Source: Bacteroidota bacterium (lineage in GTDB: Bacteria; Bacteroidota; Bacteroidia; NS11-12g; UBA955). Taken from it: a DNA stretch of 39,218 bases. The notes under the pieces are model-generated. The model made no database searches. It was not told the DNA's origin and saw only the letters and a list, made by a program, of their open reading frames with translations. The stretch is taken from positions 1 to 39,218 of the forward strand of contig JABMMZ010000102.1 in assembly GCA_013205405.1 (NCBI GenBank). The letters run 5' to 3'. Both the position numbers and the translations under genes were made by a program. This document shows, one piece after another, positions 8,702 to 15,804 of the stretch. How positions within the stretch are numbered: position 1 is the first letter of the stretch; every line of letters starts with the position of its first letter.

Positions 8702-8733
8702 AAAAAAAGTCTGCGTTTATGCAGACTTTTTTT
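8702..8733 (-). terminator. Bidirectional rho-independent terminator
   Basis: A 13-bp perfect stem made of A7-GTCTGC (8702-8714) and GCAGAC-T7 (8721-8733) around a 6-nt loop. Reading the minus strand, the T-run follows the stem 23 bp after the T9SS type A gene, as expected for its terminator. The symmetry makes it work in either direction. Confidence 0.85.
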
Positions 8734-8756
8734 TTAAGATATGTAAGTGATTAATA

Positions 8757-11288
8757 TTATTTTACCATTTTTTGTTGAAATACAATTTCATTATTTTGCT
8801 TCATTCTTATCAAATATATGCCACTTGCAAGCGCTTGTGTATTTAATGAAATGGCATTTACATCTGATAAAATTAATTTTCCAGTCATGTCCGTTACTTG
8901 AATTTCATAATTCTCCAAGTCGGTTTTAATAGTTAAAAAATCTGAAAATGGATTAGGAAATATTTGTGTTTGATTGGTGTGCAGTGTATTTAAGAATGTA
9001 AAATTAGGAACTGCTATTACTTGGTTTGTACTATCTGTACATGTTTGAAAATTAGTGGTAGCTAAGCTTACCGAAGCATTAGAGCTTATATAAGGCGAAA
9101 AATCTATCACTAATGGGTTTGTTGTGCCTATCATTACATTATTAGCATACCATTTATAAACAGTATTCGTATTATCTGTGGCTGCTAAGGTATAAATTTT
9201 CCAATTTCTAGTGTAATTAAATGCAGCCGAAGATGGCAGATTTAAAGTAAATTTAGAAGACTTTGAGCGAATGCAGCTGTTTACAATTCCTTTTGCTAAA
9301 AGTTGATCATTGCTTATTAAATTGGTATATAAGAAAGTATTGTTATTGCCGCTATTTACTAAGTTACCATTTTTATAAAATTCATAGGTATTATAAACAT
9401 TAGACATAACAAATAAGTATGAATTTTTGCAACTAAATACGTTTACACTTACCGCAGGATCAATTGGTAAAGTATCTAAAAGGAAACCTATTTTTTCAGA
9501 TATTGCTGGGCAAGTTGGACTTAAGCTATCTATAATCGAAATAGAAATTGAATCTCTGTTTGTTGGGGTAAATGTAAAAATTGTATCTTTTTTATAAGAA
9601 CCATTGTTAAAAGCAATACTGTATTTAGCTTTATAAAGTTGTTTTACCTGTAATGTTAAATCGGAGCCTTTGCAAATTCTGGCTGGTGAAACAATATTAT
9701 ACAATAAATTGGAACAGGCATTCGTTTTAATAGCAAAGGTTGTATCGCTAAAAGAACAAGGTATTTTTTGATTACTTCTAATGGTTACATTGTATGTTGT
9801 TGAAGAGCTTAATCCGTTTATTTTAATGGTACTATCTGAAGTAGTATTCAAAAAACTACCTCCATTTACCTTGTATTTATAATTTGTAATTCCATTTACC
9901 TTTGTCCAAGCTAAATTGATAGTAGAAGTAGTTTTACTAGTAATAATATTGCTTGGAAATAATCTTTTATTAATGACAATTTTTATATTATTTGAGTTTA
10001 TACTCAAACATTTTGCTATACTTTTGCCTACTGCATATATTTGGGCAGTGTTTGATGTACTATAGTTGTAAGTTAATCCTTTTATTCTGGCTTTAAGAAT
10101 GCCATTTTCATACCACAAAGTGCTATCAATATCTGTTCCTATTACTGTTAGAACATCCGAAAAAGTATTGCAGAAAGTATCGGCCACAAATGTTTTGGCT
10201 ACAGTCAATGTTGGTTTTGCATTTACATTTAGCTTAAAATTATTACTCGTGGCGGAACAGCTATTTAAAGTACTAGTCGTTTTAATGGAATAAATACCAG
10301 AGTCTTTAACAAAAATATTCTTAGTTGTTTTTCCATTTGGATTCCATTTGTAGGTAATATTAGATGCGGTATTTCCTAAAAGCAATAATGAGTCTCCTGC
10401 ACACACTGATGCTGAAGCACCATTGCTTATGCTGGCTAAAGGCGAAGGGCTTACTAAAAATTTTAAAGAATCAGGAGCACTTGTGCCTAGTGTATTTTTA
10501 ACTGTTAATATTGCCCACTGTGTGCCAGTAGAAGTAAATTTAACGCTTGGATTTTGATCCACACTTGTAGCTGGTGTAGCGCCAGTAAATTTCCAGGAAT
10601 AACTTGATGGTGAATTGGTTCCAGCTCCAGTAATGTTTGGAAAATAATTAGTACATGTTAAAGTATCATTGCTTTTAGCATCAGCTACTGGCATTAGGGA
10701 TGACAAGCCATATTCAAATGTTTTGCCATATATTGCATCTCCTGCATCATTCGAGCTATTATTATTTGTAGCCATTACCACTACATGAAATTTAATTTTA
10801 CCAGAAAAATTTCTAGGTGCTTTCCAAGTAAATACCCATCGTGTGCTATCTGTAGCAACAGAAGCCGTGCCAGTAGAAGTATGCGCAATGTATTCTCTGG
10901 TATCTGTTCCTACATTTCTTGTGTGTCTTTGTACACGTGTAGCGCCACTTGGAATGGCTAATGTGCCAATAGGTTTATTTGTAGAAGAAGTTAGCACAGT
11001 TAGCTGCATCCCAAATTTTGAAATGCTCTTTTGTTTGTAGGTTAATTCCATAGTATAAGTAGAATCAGGCACATAACCATTACCTGGAAAATTAGTTTTA
11101 AGTAAAATTTTATTCAATTGAGCATTGCTACTAGTAATAATACTACCGCCATGACAACTTGTGCAATTTCCGTCACTTGGTGCATTAGAGTATCCAGCAC
11201 CAGGACTATTTGCATTATTAATAGCACTTGTAAGGATAATAAAAAACAATAAAATAATAAATGTGTTACGTATGTATATTTTTTTCAT
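8757..11288 (-). CDS. T9SS type A cargo protein with CxxCH-containing choice-of-anchor V-like domain
   Basis: An 843-residue secreted modular protein. After an N-terminal signal peptide (about 1-24), residues about 30-200 form a beta-rich region opening with GNCTSCHGG (Cys42, Cys45, His46), as in 'choice-of-anchor V' domain proteins; CxxCH is also the haem-c attachment motif. A PKD-like domain (about 205-285) precedes Ig-like repeats, a fibronectin type III-like domain (about 443-525) and further Ig-like segments. The last 70 residues are a T9SS type A sorting signal (FPNPFSDFLTIK, GKLI, LASGIYLIRM, QKMVK). It should be exported by Sec, passed through T9SS and anchored or released at the surface. 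Its promoter carries Pho-box-like repeats. The role is unknown; adhesion or surface redox binding are possibilities. Confidence 0.85.
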   Translation of the reverse strand: MKKIYIRNTFIILLFFIILTSAINNANSPGAGYSNAPSDGNCTSCHGGSIITSSNAQLNKILLKTNFPGNGYVPDSTYTMELTYKQKSISKFGMQLTVLTSSTNKPIGTLAIPSGATRVQRHTRNVGTDTREYIAHTSTGTASVATDSTRWVFTWKAPRNFSGKIKFHVVVMATNNNSSNDAGDAIYGKTFEYGLSSLMPVADAKSNDTLTCTNYFPNITGAGTNSPSSYSWKFTGATPATSVDQNPSVKFTSTGTQWAILTVKNTLGTSAPDSLKFLVSPSPLASISNGASASVCAGDSLLLLGNTASNITYKWNPNGKTTKNIFVKDSGIYSIKTTSTLNSCSATSNNFKLNVNAKPTLTVAKTFVADTFCNTFSDVLTVIGTDIDSTLWYENGILKARIKGLTYNYSTSNTAQIYAVGKSIAKCLSINSNNIKIVINKRLFPSNIITSKTTSTINLAWTKVNGITNYKYKVNGGSFLNTTSDSTIKINGLSSSTTYNVTIRSNQKIPCSFSDTTFAIKTNACSNLLYNIVSPARICKGSDLTLQVKQLYKAKYSIAFNNGSYKKDTIFTFTPTNRDSISISIIDSLSPTCPAISEKIGFLLDTLPIDPAVSVNVFSCKNSYLFVMSNVYNTYEFYKNGNLVNSGNNNTFLYTNLISNDQLLAKGIVNSCIRSKSSKFTLNLPSSAAFNYTRNWKIYTLAATDNTNTVYKWYANNVMIGTTNPLVIDFSPYISSNASVSLATTNFQTCTDSTNQVIAVPNFTFLNTLHTNQTQIFPNPFSDFLTIKTDLENYEIQVTDMTGKLILSDVNAISLNTQALASGIYLIRMKQNNEIVFQQKMVK

Positions 11289-11295
11289 GTATTTA

Positions 11296-11327
11296 CAAAT
11301 ATATTTTATAACACTTGTTGTAACAAA
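11296..11327 (-). promoter_or_regulatory. Promoter of the T9SS type A gene
   Basis: On the minus strand TTTG (11324-11327) and TATATTTG (11296-11303) are separated by 20 bp, an exact match to the Bacteroidota promoter. The -7 box ends 7 nt before the ATG at 11288, so the leader would be about 4 nt. Confidence 0.65.
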
Positions 11328-11351
11328 TATAATTACCTTGATTGTAAAAAT

Positions 11352-11380
11352 ATGACAGAAATATGGCAGTGAAATGACAT
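11352..11380 (-). promoter_or_regulatory. Pho-box-like triple direct repeat (OmpR/PhoB-type operator)
   Basis: On the minus strand TGTCAT, TGCCAT and TGTCAT (plus-strand positions 11374-11379, 11363-11368 and 11352-11357) recur with an exact 11-bp period. The two promoter-proximal copies read CTGCCATATTT and CTGTCATATTT. This closely matches the 11-bp CTGTCATA repeats bound by PhoB-type winged-helix regulators. The site sits just upstream of the -33 box of the T9SS type A gene and directly after the gene for an OmpR/PhoB-type regulator, which is the obvious candidate ligand. Confidence 0.6.
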
Positions 11381-11409
11381 ATCTTTAAATTTAAAATTCT
11401 TAAAGGTAA

Positions 11410-12114
11410 CTAATTATCTTTCAATTCAAATTTATATCCCACCCCCCTTATAGAAAAAATATAAATTGGATTGCGAGGATCCGGTTCAAAATATTTTCGA
11501 AAAGATAAAATAAAATTATCAATAGTGCGGGTGCTTGGATATACTGCGTAACCCCAAACAGTCTGCAATATTCTTTCTCTACTTACTACTTCATTCTTAT
11601 GTTCAATTAGCAATTTAAGCAACAAGGATTCTTTTTTAGTTAAAATAAAATTACCATTTGCACCTTTGGCCTCATAAGTTTCAAAGTTTACATAATTATT
11701 GCCAAATTTAAATTCTCTTAAACTACCTGATAGAATAGAAACGGTGCTTCCTTTACGACTCATTAAATTTTGAACTCTAATTTGCAATTCTTCTAAATTA
11801 AATGGCTTGGTTAAATAGTCATCGGCACCTTTGCGTAAGCCTGCTATTCTATCTTCTGCTGTATTTCTTGCTGATAGGAATAGTATAGGGACTTCATTAT
11901 TCTTCAAACGAATATTTTCACATACCGCTAAGCCATCAATACCTGGAATCATAATATCTAAAATAACAAGGTCAAATTGTTCGTTTTTAAACCGTTTGAT
12001 GGCCTCTAAACCATCTTTCACAGCAATAACTTTATTGCCATCTAATTCTAAATTTAGTTTTACTAAATCTAGTAAACTGCTTTCATCTTCTACTAATAGT
12101 ATACGTTTGCTCAT
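11410..12114 (-). CDS. OmpR/PhoB-family response regulator
   Basis: A 234-residue regulator. The receiver domain (1-120) has the acidic pocket Glu9-Asp10, the phosphoacceptor Asp53 (VILDIMIPG), a switch Ser81 (FLSAR) and Lys103 (LTKPF). The C-terminal winged-helix domain (about 130-232) has FILTKKESLLLKLL, VWGYAVYPSTRTIDNFI and IRGVGYKFE. The ATG at 12114 lies 4 bp after the histidine-kinase stop, so the two are one operon and a cognate pair. The three 11-bp repeats 30 bp beyond its stop are the right kind of site for this DNA-binding domain, which suggests that it controls the neighbouring T9SS cargo gene. Confidence 0.92.
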   Translation of the reverse strand: MSKRILLVEDESSLLDLVKLNLELDGNKVIAVKDGLEAIKRFKNEQFDLVILDIMIPGIDGLAVCENIRLKNNEVPILFLSARNTAEDRIAGLRKGADDYLTKPFNLEELQIRVQNLMSRKGSTVSILSGSLREFKFGNNYVNFETYEAKGANGNFILTKKESLLLKLLIEHKNEVVSRERILQTVWGYAVYPSTRTIDNFILSFRKYFEPDPRNPIYIFSIRGVGYKFELKDN

Positions 12115-12118
12115 AAGC

Positions 12119-13297
12119 TTATTTTTTATTTATTATATTAAATGTTATATTGAATATAGCGCCATTTGGGCTATTTTTTTCTACCGTAATATTTGATTTA
12201 TGTTTTCGTAAAATCTGTTTTACTAAAAATAAACCAAGACCTGTACCTTGAGATTGACGTGTATTTTCGTCACCAATTCTATAAAATTTTTTAAAAATTT
12301 TATTTTTTTCCTTTTGAGCAATACCAGGTCCATTATCTGCTATTTTTATCTGTAATAAGTTATTATTTTCTGTTACAGAAATAACAACTTGCGCTTTAAC
12401 ACCTGCATACTTAAGCGTATTTTGAAAAATATTACTAAATACTAAACGCAAAGAAAGAATATCTCCAAAAATCATTTTTGGCTCTGTTGGTAATAATAAT
12501 TTACCTTCAAAAACTGGTGGGCAAAAAATAGTATTGGCTTCTTTTGATATTAATTCTGTTATATTTATCTCTTGAATATCGTATTTATAACTACTGCCGT
12601 CTATTCTTGTAGTTAGCAAAACATTGTCTATTAATTCGTTTAATCTATTGGCATTGGAGATAGTTTGATTTAATACAGATCCATGTTGTTCTTCATTTAA
12701 TTTTCTTGAAAAAAGTGTTTGTGCTCCTAATTTTATGGCAGCAAGTGGTGTTTTTAATTCATGGGTAACAGAAAGTAAAAAATTATTCTGCATTTTATTT
12801 AAATTGAGTAAGGATTCCAATCTTGAAAAAACCCATAATACTCCTAAAATAACTGCTATTGTAAATACAACCGCTTCTGAGTAAAAAGCTCTTAAATGCG
12901 ATTGATGGGTTTTATCTATCCCTAATATTTCTAGTGGAGAGGATTGTATTTCAATTAAAGAATTTAAGTTAGTGGCTGCTTTGTTTAAATTTAATACAGA
13001 AACTGATTTGTTTTTGATATTGGCCTTACTAATTATTCTATTCACCTCATTAATATGTATTTTTACATTCTGATAAAGAGAACCCTCTAAATGATGACTA
13101 TTTAAATATTCTACAATTTCGTTTTTAATGATAGTATTATTCAAATTTCTTTTTTCAATTTCAATAAGATGCTCTTTGTTAGCAAACTGTACCAAGGAGA
13201 ACAGCCACCAACCAAATGCTGCTAAAATATATGCAATTACTAATATTAAAATACCTCTTATTTTCAAAATAGAACCTAAAAAAATTGTTTTTTTCAA
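12119..13297 (-). CDS. Membrane sensor histidine kinase
   Basis: A 392-residue kinase with transmembrane helices at about 15-37 and 142-157, and a periplasmic or sensory segment of about 105 residues between them with no recognisable domain. The catalytic parts are complete: H-box SVTHELKTP with His179, N-box NIFQNTLKY with Asn293, G1 DNGPGIA (321-327) and G2 GTGLGLFLVK (351-360). There is no PAS or HAMP domain. No ATG or GTG is available near the N-terminus, so the start must be TTG, either at 13297 or at 13267 (beginning MKIRGILIL). The first overlaps a TATATTTG promoter-like box, which would favour 13267. The partner is the regulator 4 bp downstream. Confidence 0.88.
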   Translation of the reverse strand: MKKTIFLGSILKIRGILILVIAYILAAFGWWLFSLVQFANKEHLIEIEKRNLNNTIIKNEIVEYLNSHHLEGSLYQNVKIHINEVNRIISKANIKNKSVSVLNLNKAATNLNSLIEIQSSPLEILGIDKTHQSHLRAFYSEAVVFTIAVILGVLWVFSRLESLLNLNKMQNNFLLSVTHELKTPLAAIKLGAQTLFSRKLNEEQHGSVLNQTISNANRLNELIDNVLLTTRIDGSSYKYDIQEINITELISKEANTIFCPPVFEGKLLLPTEPKMIFGDILSLRLVFSNIFQNTLKYAGVKAQVVISVTENNNLLQIKIADNGPGIAQKEKNKIFKKFYRIGDENTRQSQGTGLGLFLVKQILRKHKSNITVEKNSPNGAIFNITFNIINKK

Positions 13298-13302
13298 ATA
13301 TA
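13295..13302 (-). promoter_or_regulatory. -7 box-like TATATTTG at the kinase start
   Basis: TATATTTG on the minus strand matches TAnnTTTG. If used, transcription would start inside the longest reading frame, about 24 nt ahead of the TTG at 13267. A CAAATATTTG palindrome (13306-13315) lies next to it between the divergent genes. Confidence 0.35.
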
Positions 13303-13320
13303 AATCAAATATTTGAACAA

Positions 13321-13554
13321 TTGAATTTACCTGAATATACCAAAGAACAGCTTTCTTTAAGAAATGGACAAGATAAACCAGAAATATGGATAGCCTATAA
13401 TGGTTTTATTTATGATGTTACAAATAGCAGATTATGGAGAAATGGCAAGCACTATGAGCATTGGGCCGGTCAAGATTTAACGGCTGAATTAAGCCATGCA
13501 CCGCATACTGAAAAGGTATTTGAAAGGTATAAAATAATTGGTGTTTTATTGTAA
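13321..13554 (+). CDS. Small cytochrome b5-like haem-binding protein
   Basis: A 77-residue single-domain protein. It shows the bacterial cytochrome b5-like pattern: IAYNGFIYDVTNSRLW, then HYEHWAGQDLTAELSHAPH, then VFERYKIIGVL. Histidines in the HWAGQDLT and SHAPH segments are the likely axial haem ligands. No signal peptide or membrane helix is visible, so it is probably a cytoplasmic electron carrier or haem or ligand binder. There is no ATG in frame. I prefer the TTG at 13321 over the TTG at 13285, which lies in the divergent kinase's promoter region. It faces rpiB tail to tail, 15 bp apart. Confidence 0.75.
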   Translation: MNLPEYTKEQLSLRNGQDKPEIWIAYNGFIYDVTNSRLWRNGKHYEHWAGQDLTAELSHAPHTEKVFERYKIIGVLL

Positions 13555-13569
13555 AGTTTTACAAAATTT

Positions 13570-14001
13570 TTACAAATCTATTTTCTCTACTCTGCTTTCA
13601 TGTCTACCACCTTCAAAAGTTGCAGATAAATAAGCATCTGTAATTTCTATGGCTGTATCGTTGGTAATATAACGTGCAGGCAAACATAAAATATTGGCAT
13701 TGTTATGTTGCCTTGCCAATGTGCCAAGCTCTGGCAGCCAGCATAAAGCAGCTCTGATACCTGCGTGCTTGTTAGCTGTTAGGCATACACCGTTTCCACT
13801 GCCACAAAGCAATATCCCTAATGTGTTTTCTTTGTTTAATAAATCATTGGCTACTTGGTGTGCATAATCAGGATAATCTACCGAATCAGCAGAATAAGGT
13901 CCTACGTCGTGTACAAAACAACCTTTGCCAATTAAATGATTTTTTACTACTTCTTTTTGGTCGAAACCTGCATGGTCGCTGCCTATGGTAATGTTTTTCA
14001 T
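13570..14001 (-). CDS. rpiB: Ribose-5-phosphate isomerase B
   Basis: A 143-residue RpiB-type isomerase interconverting ribose-5-phosphate and ribulose-5-phosphate in the pentose phosphate pathway. It contains SDHAGFDQK (Asp9, His10), the active-site loop LCGSGNGVCLTANK with Cys66 as the catalytic base, and His99 in RQHNNANIL. Length is normal for the family. It follows tatC by 4 bp and ends tail to tail with the cytochrome b5-like gene. The genomic pairing with tatC looks like simple co-transcription without a functional link. Confidence 0.93.
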   Translation of the reverse strand: MKNITIGSDHAGFDQKEVVKNHLIGKGCFVHDVGPYSADSVDYPDYAHQVANDLLNKENTLGILLCGSGNGVCLTANKHAGIRAALCWLPELGTLARQHNNANILCLPARYITNDTAIEITDAYLSATFEGGRHESRVEKIDL

Positions 14002-14005
14002 ATTT

Positions 14006-14818
14006 TTATTTTAAACTTGCTTGATAATCGTCTTCTGCTTTTTTCTTGTTATTTTCTACTCGTTTGGTAATAAATACGCCTATTTCAAAAAGCATATATA
14101 ATGGAATAGTTAGAATTACCTGACTTACTATATCGGGAGGCGTTACAATGGCTGCTACTATTAAAATAATAACAAATGCATATTTTCTGTATTTTTTTAA
14201 AAATGTGGAACTAATAATACCAATGCGCGCTAAGAAATACATTAATACAGGCAACTCAAAAATTAAGCCTGTACCTAAAACCAATAAACTCATAAAGGAA
14301 ACAATGCTTTGAATATTTATTTCATTTTTTACCAAAGGACTTAGGGTATAAGTGGCAAAGAAATTAATAGAGATAGGACATAGTACAAAATATCCAAACA
14401 AGATGCCCAACCCAAATAAAAATCCAGTATAAAATACAAAACCTTTAGACCCTTTCGTTTCTTTTTGATTAAGTGCTGGTTGTATAAATTTCCAAACTTG
14501 ATATAAAATATAAGGCATTGACAAAATAATGCCAGCCAAAAAAGCCAACTTAAATGACATCATAAATTGACCTGCCATTTCTGTATTCTGCAATGTTATT
14601 TGAAAATCTTTAACACATAATTGGTCGTTATGGTAGTAGGAGTGACTCCATTCGCATAATTTTCTGTAGGTAAAAAAATCGTGGTGTAATGGACCTAATA
14701 TGATATCATCAAAAATATTATCAATATAAAAAAAAGCTATGATTGATAAAACCAAAATAGCCAAGGCACTTTTAACTAAATGTTTTCGTAAGTCATCTAC
14801 ATGATCTAAAAAAGACAT
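14006..14818 (-). CDS. tatC: Twin-arginine translocase subunit TatC
   Basis: With the ATG at 14818 the protein has 270 residues and begins MSFLDHVDDLRKHL, the canonical TatC N-terminus that contacts signal peptides. Six membrane segments follow, with the typical central MPYILYQVWKFIQPAL region after the second. The open frame continues upstream to a TTG at 14959. That 47-residue extension includes KVVILNVVKN, which is a translated REP-like repeat, so I reject it. A GTG at 14869 is a less likely alternative. TatC forms the receptor core of the pathway exporting folded proteins. No tatA is visible nearby. Confidence 0.92.
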   Translation of the reverse strand: MSFLDHVDDLRKHLVKSALAILVLSIIAFFYIDNIFDDIILGPLHHDFFTYRKLCEWSHSYYHNDQLCVKDFQITLQNTEMAGQFMMSFKLAFLAGIILSMPYILYQVWKFIQPALNQKETKGSKGFVFYTGFLFGLGILFGYFVLCPISINFFATYTLSPLVKNEINIQSIVSFMSLLVLGTGLIFELPVLMYFLARIGIISSTFLKKYRKYAFVIILIVAAIVTPPDIVSQVILTIPLYMLFEIGVFITKRVENNKKKAEDDYQASLK

Positions 14819-14911
14819 TTCTTTTTCTTCGTGTTTTTCTTCTAAATGGTTATCTTGGTCTAGTGGCACTTGTCTATTTTTGATTTTTATAAGTTTGATT
14901 TTCGTTTTAAT

Positions 14912-14998
14912 ATTCTTCACTACGTTCAGAATGACAACTTTGCTTGATATATTGAGCAATATCCTATCTTTGTCATATTAAGCTTTAGCGAAATATCT
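14912..14998. repeat. REP-like palindromic element between fabG and tatC
   Basis: Two arms face each other. The left arm (14912-14937) is ATTCTTCACTACGTTCAGAA plus TGACAA. The right arm (14970-14998) is a degenerate inverted copy beginning TTGTCATATTAAGC. Between them is a small hairpin, ATATT-GAGC-AATAT (14949-14962). The left arm matches the 'GTCATTCTGAAC..AGTGAAGAAT' family of intergenic repeats that I recall as common in Bacteroidota genomes. The right arm ends at the fabG stop codon. I see no other copy in this window. Confidence 0.7.
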
Positions 14999-15740
14999 AC
15001 ATTAACATACCACCACATACACTCAGTGTTTGACCGGTTATATAGGTGCTCATATCGCTTGCTAAAAACAAACAGGCATTGGCTACATCATCTGTTGTAC
15101 CTCCGCGCTTCAATGGAATGGTATCTACCCAACCTTTTACAACATCAGCATTTAAAGCGGCTGTCATTTCGGTTTCAATAAATCCAGGTGCTATGGCATT
15201 ACATCTTACATTTCTACTTCCTAATTCTTTAGCTATAGATTTTGTAAACCCTATCATTCCTGCTTTACTAGCGGCATAATTAGCTTGACCTGCATTGCCT
15301 GTAACACCTACAACACTTGTCATATTGATAATGCTACCAGCTTTATTTTTTAGAAAAGTTTTTAAACAAGCTTTGGTTAAGTTAAAAGCCGATTTAAGGT
15401 TAGTATTTATTACCTGATCCCACTGTTCTTCGCTCATACGCATTAATAATGTATCGCGTGTAATACCCGCATTATTAATTAATATATCTATGCTTCCAAA
15501 ATCTGCAACTACTTTCTCTGCTAATTCTTGTGCAGCATTATAATTACTTGCATCACTTTGATAGCCTATAACTTTTACACCATATTTTAAAGCTAATTCT
15601 TGTTCAAATGCTCTTGCTTTTTCTACAGAGCTTGCAAATGTAAACGCAATATTAGCATCGTTCTTAGCAAATGCTTCTGCTATGCCTTTTCCTATTCCTC
15701 TACTTGCACCTGTTATTAAAGCTACTTTATTTTTAAGCAT
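14997..15740 (-). CDS. fabG: 3-oxoacyl-ACP reductase
   Basis: A 247-residue classical short-chain dehydrogenase that reduces beta-ketoacyl-ACP with NADPH in fatty-acid elongation. It has the cofactor motif TGASRGIGKG (10-19), NNAG (89-92), Asn114, Ser142 (MTSVVG), and YAASK with Tyr155 and Lys159. The C-terminal ITGQTLSVCGGMLM is typical of FabG. It is not in a fab cluster here. Its stop codon coincides with the edge of the REP-like element separating it from tatC. A short leader follows a TAAGTTTG box. Confidence 0.92.
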   Translation of the reverse strand: MLKNKVALITGASRGIGKGIAEAFAKNDANIAFTFASSVEKARAFEQELALKYGVKVIGYQSDASNYNAAQELAEKVVADFGSIDILINNAGITRDTLLMRMSEEQWDQVINTNLKSAFNLTKACLKTFLKNKAGSIINMTSVVGVTGNAGQANYAASKAGMIGFTKSIAKELGSRNVRCNAIAPGFIETEMTAALNADVVKGWVDTIPLKRGGTTDDVANACLFLASDMSTYITGQTLSVCGGMLM

Positions 15741-15765
15741 ATTATTTTATGTTTATATAGTGTGG

Positions 15766-15773
15766 CAAACTTA
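15766..15773 (-). promoter_or_regulatory. -7 box (TAAGTTTG) of fabG
   Basis: TAAGTTTG matches TAnnTTTG on the minus strand and predicts a leader of about 20 nt before the fabG ATG. A TTTG occurs at 15801-15804 but 27 bp away, which is longer than usual. Confidence 0.45.
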
Positions 15774-15804
15774 CATATTTTTTTATTTAAAAAACCCATT
15801 CAAA

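Noticed and set aside
8702-8733. The A7/T7 hairpin as an insertion-sequence end
   Set aside because: There is no transposase or matching second end; position and T-run fit a terminator.
11348-11380. The 11-bp repeats as the beginning of a CRISPR or tandem-repeat array
   Set aside because: There are only three units with no spacers; the period and TGTCAT core fit an OmpR/PhoB operator much better.
14819-14959. A 47-residue N-terminal extension for TatC
   Set aside because: It starts at a TTG inside a repeat and its sequence is the translation of a REP-like arm; the normal TatC start lies downstream at 14818.
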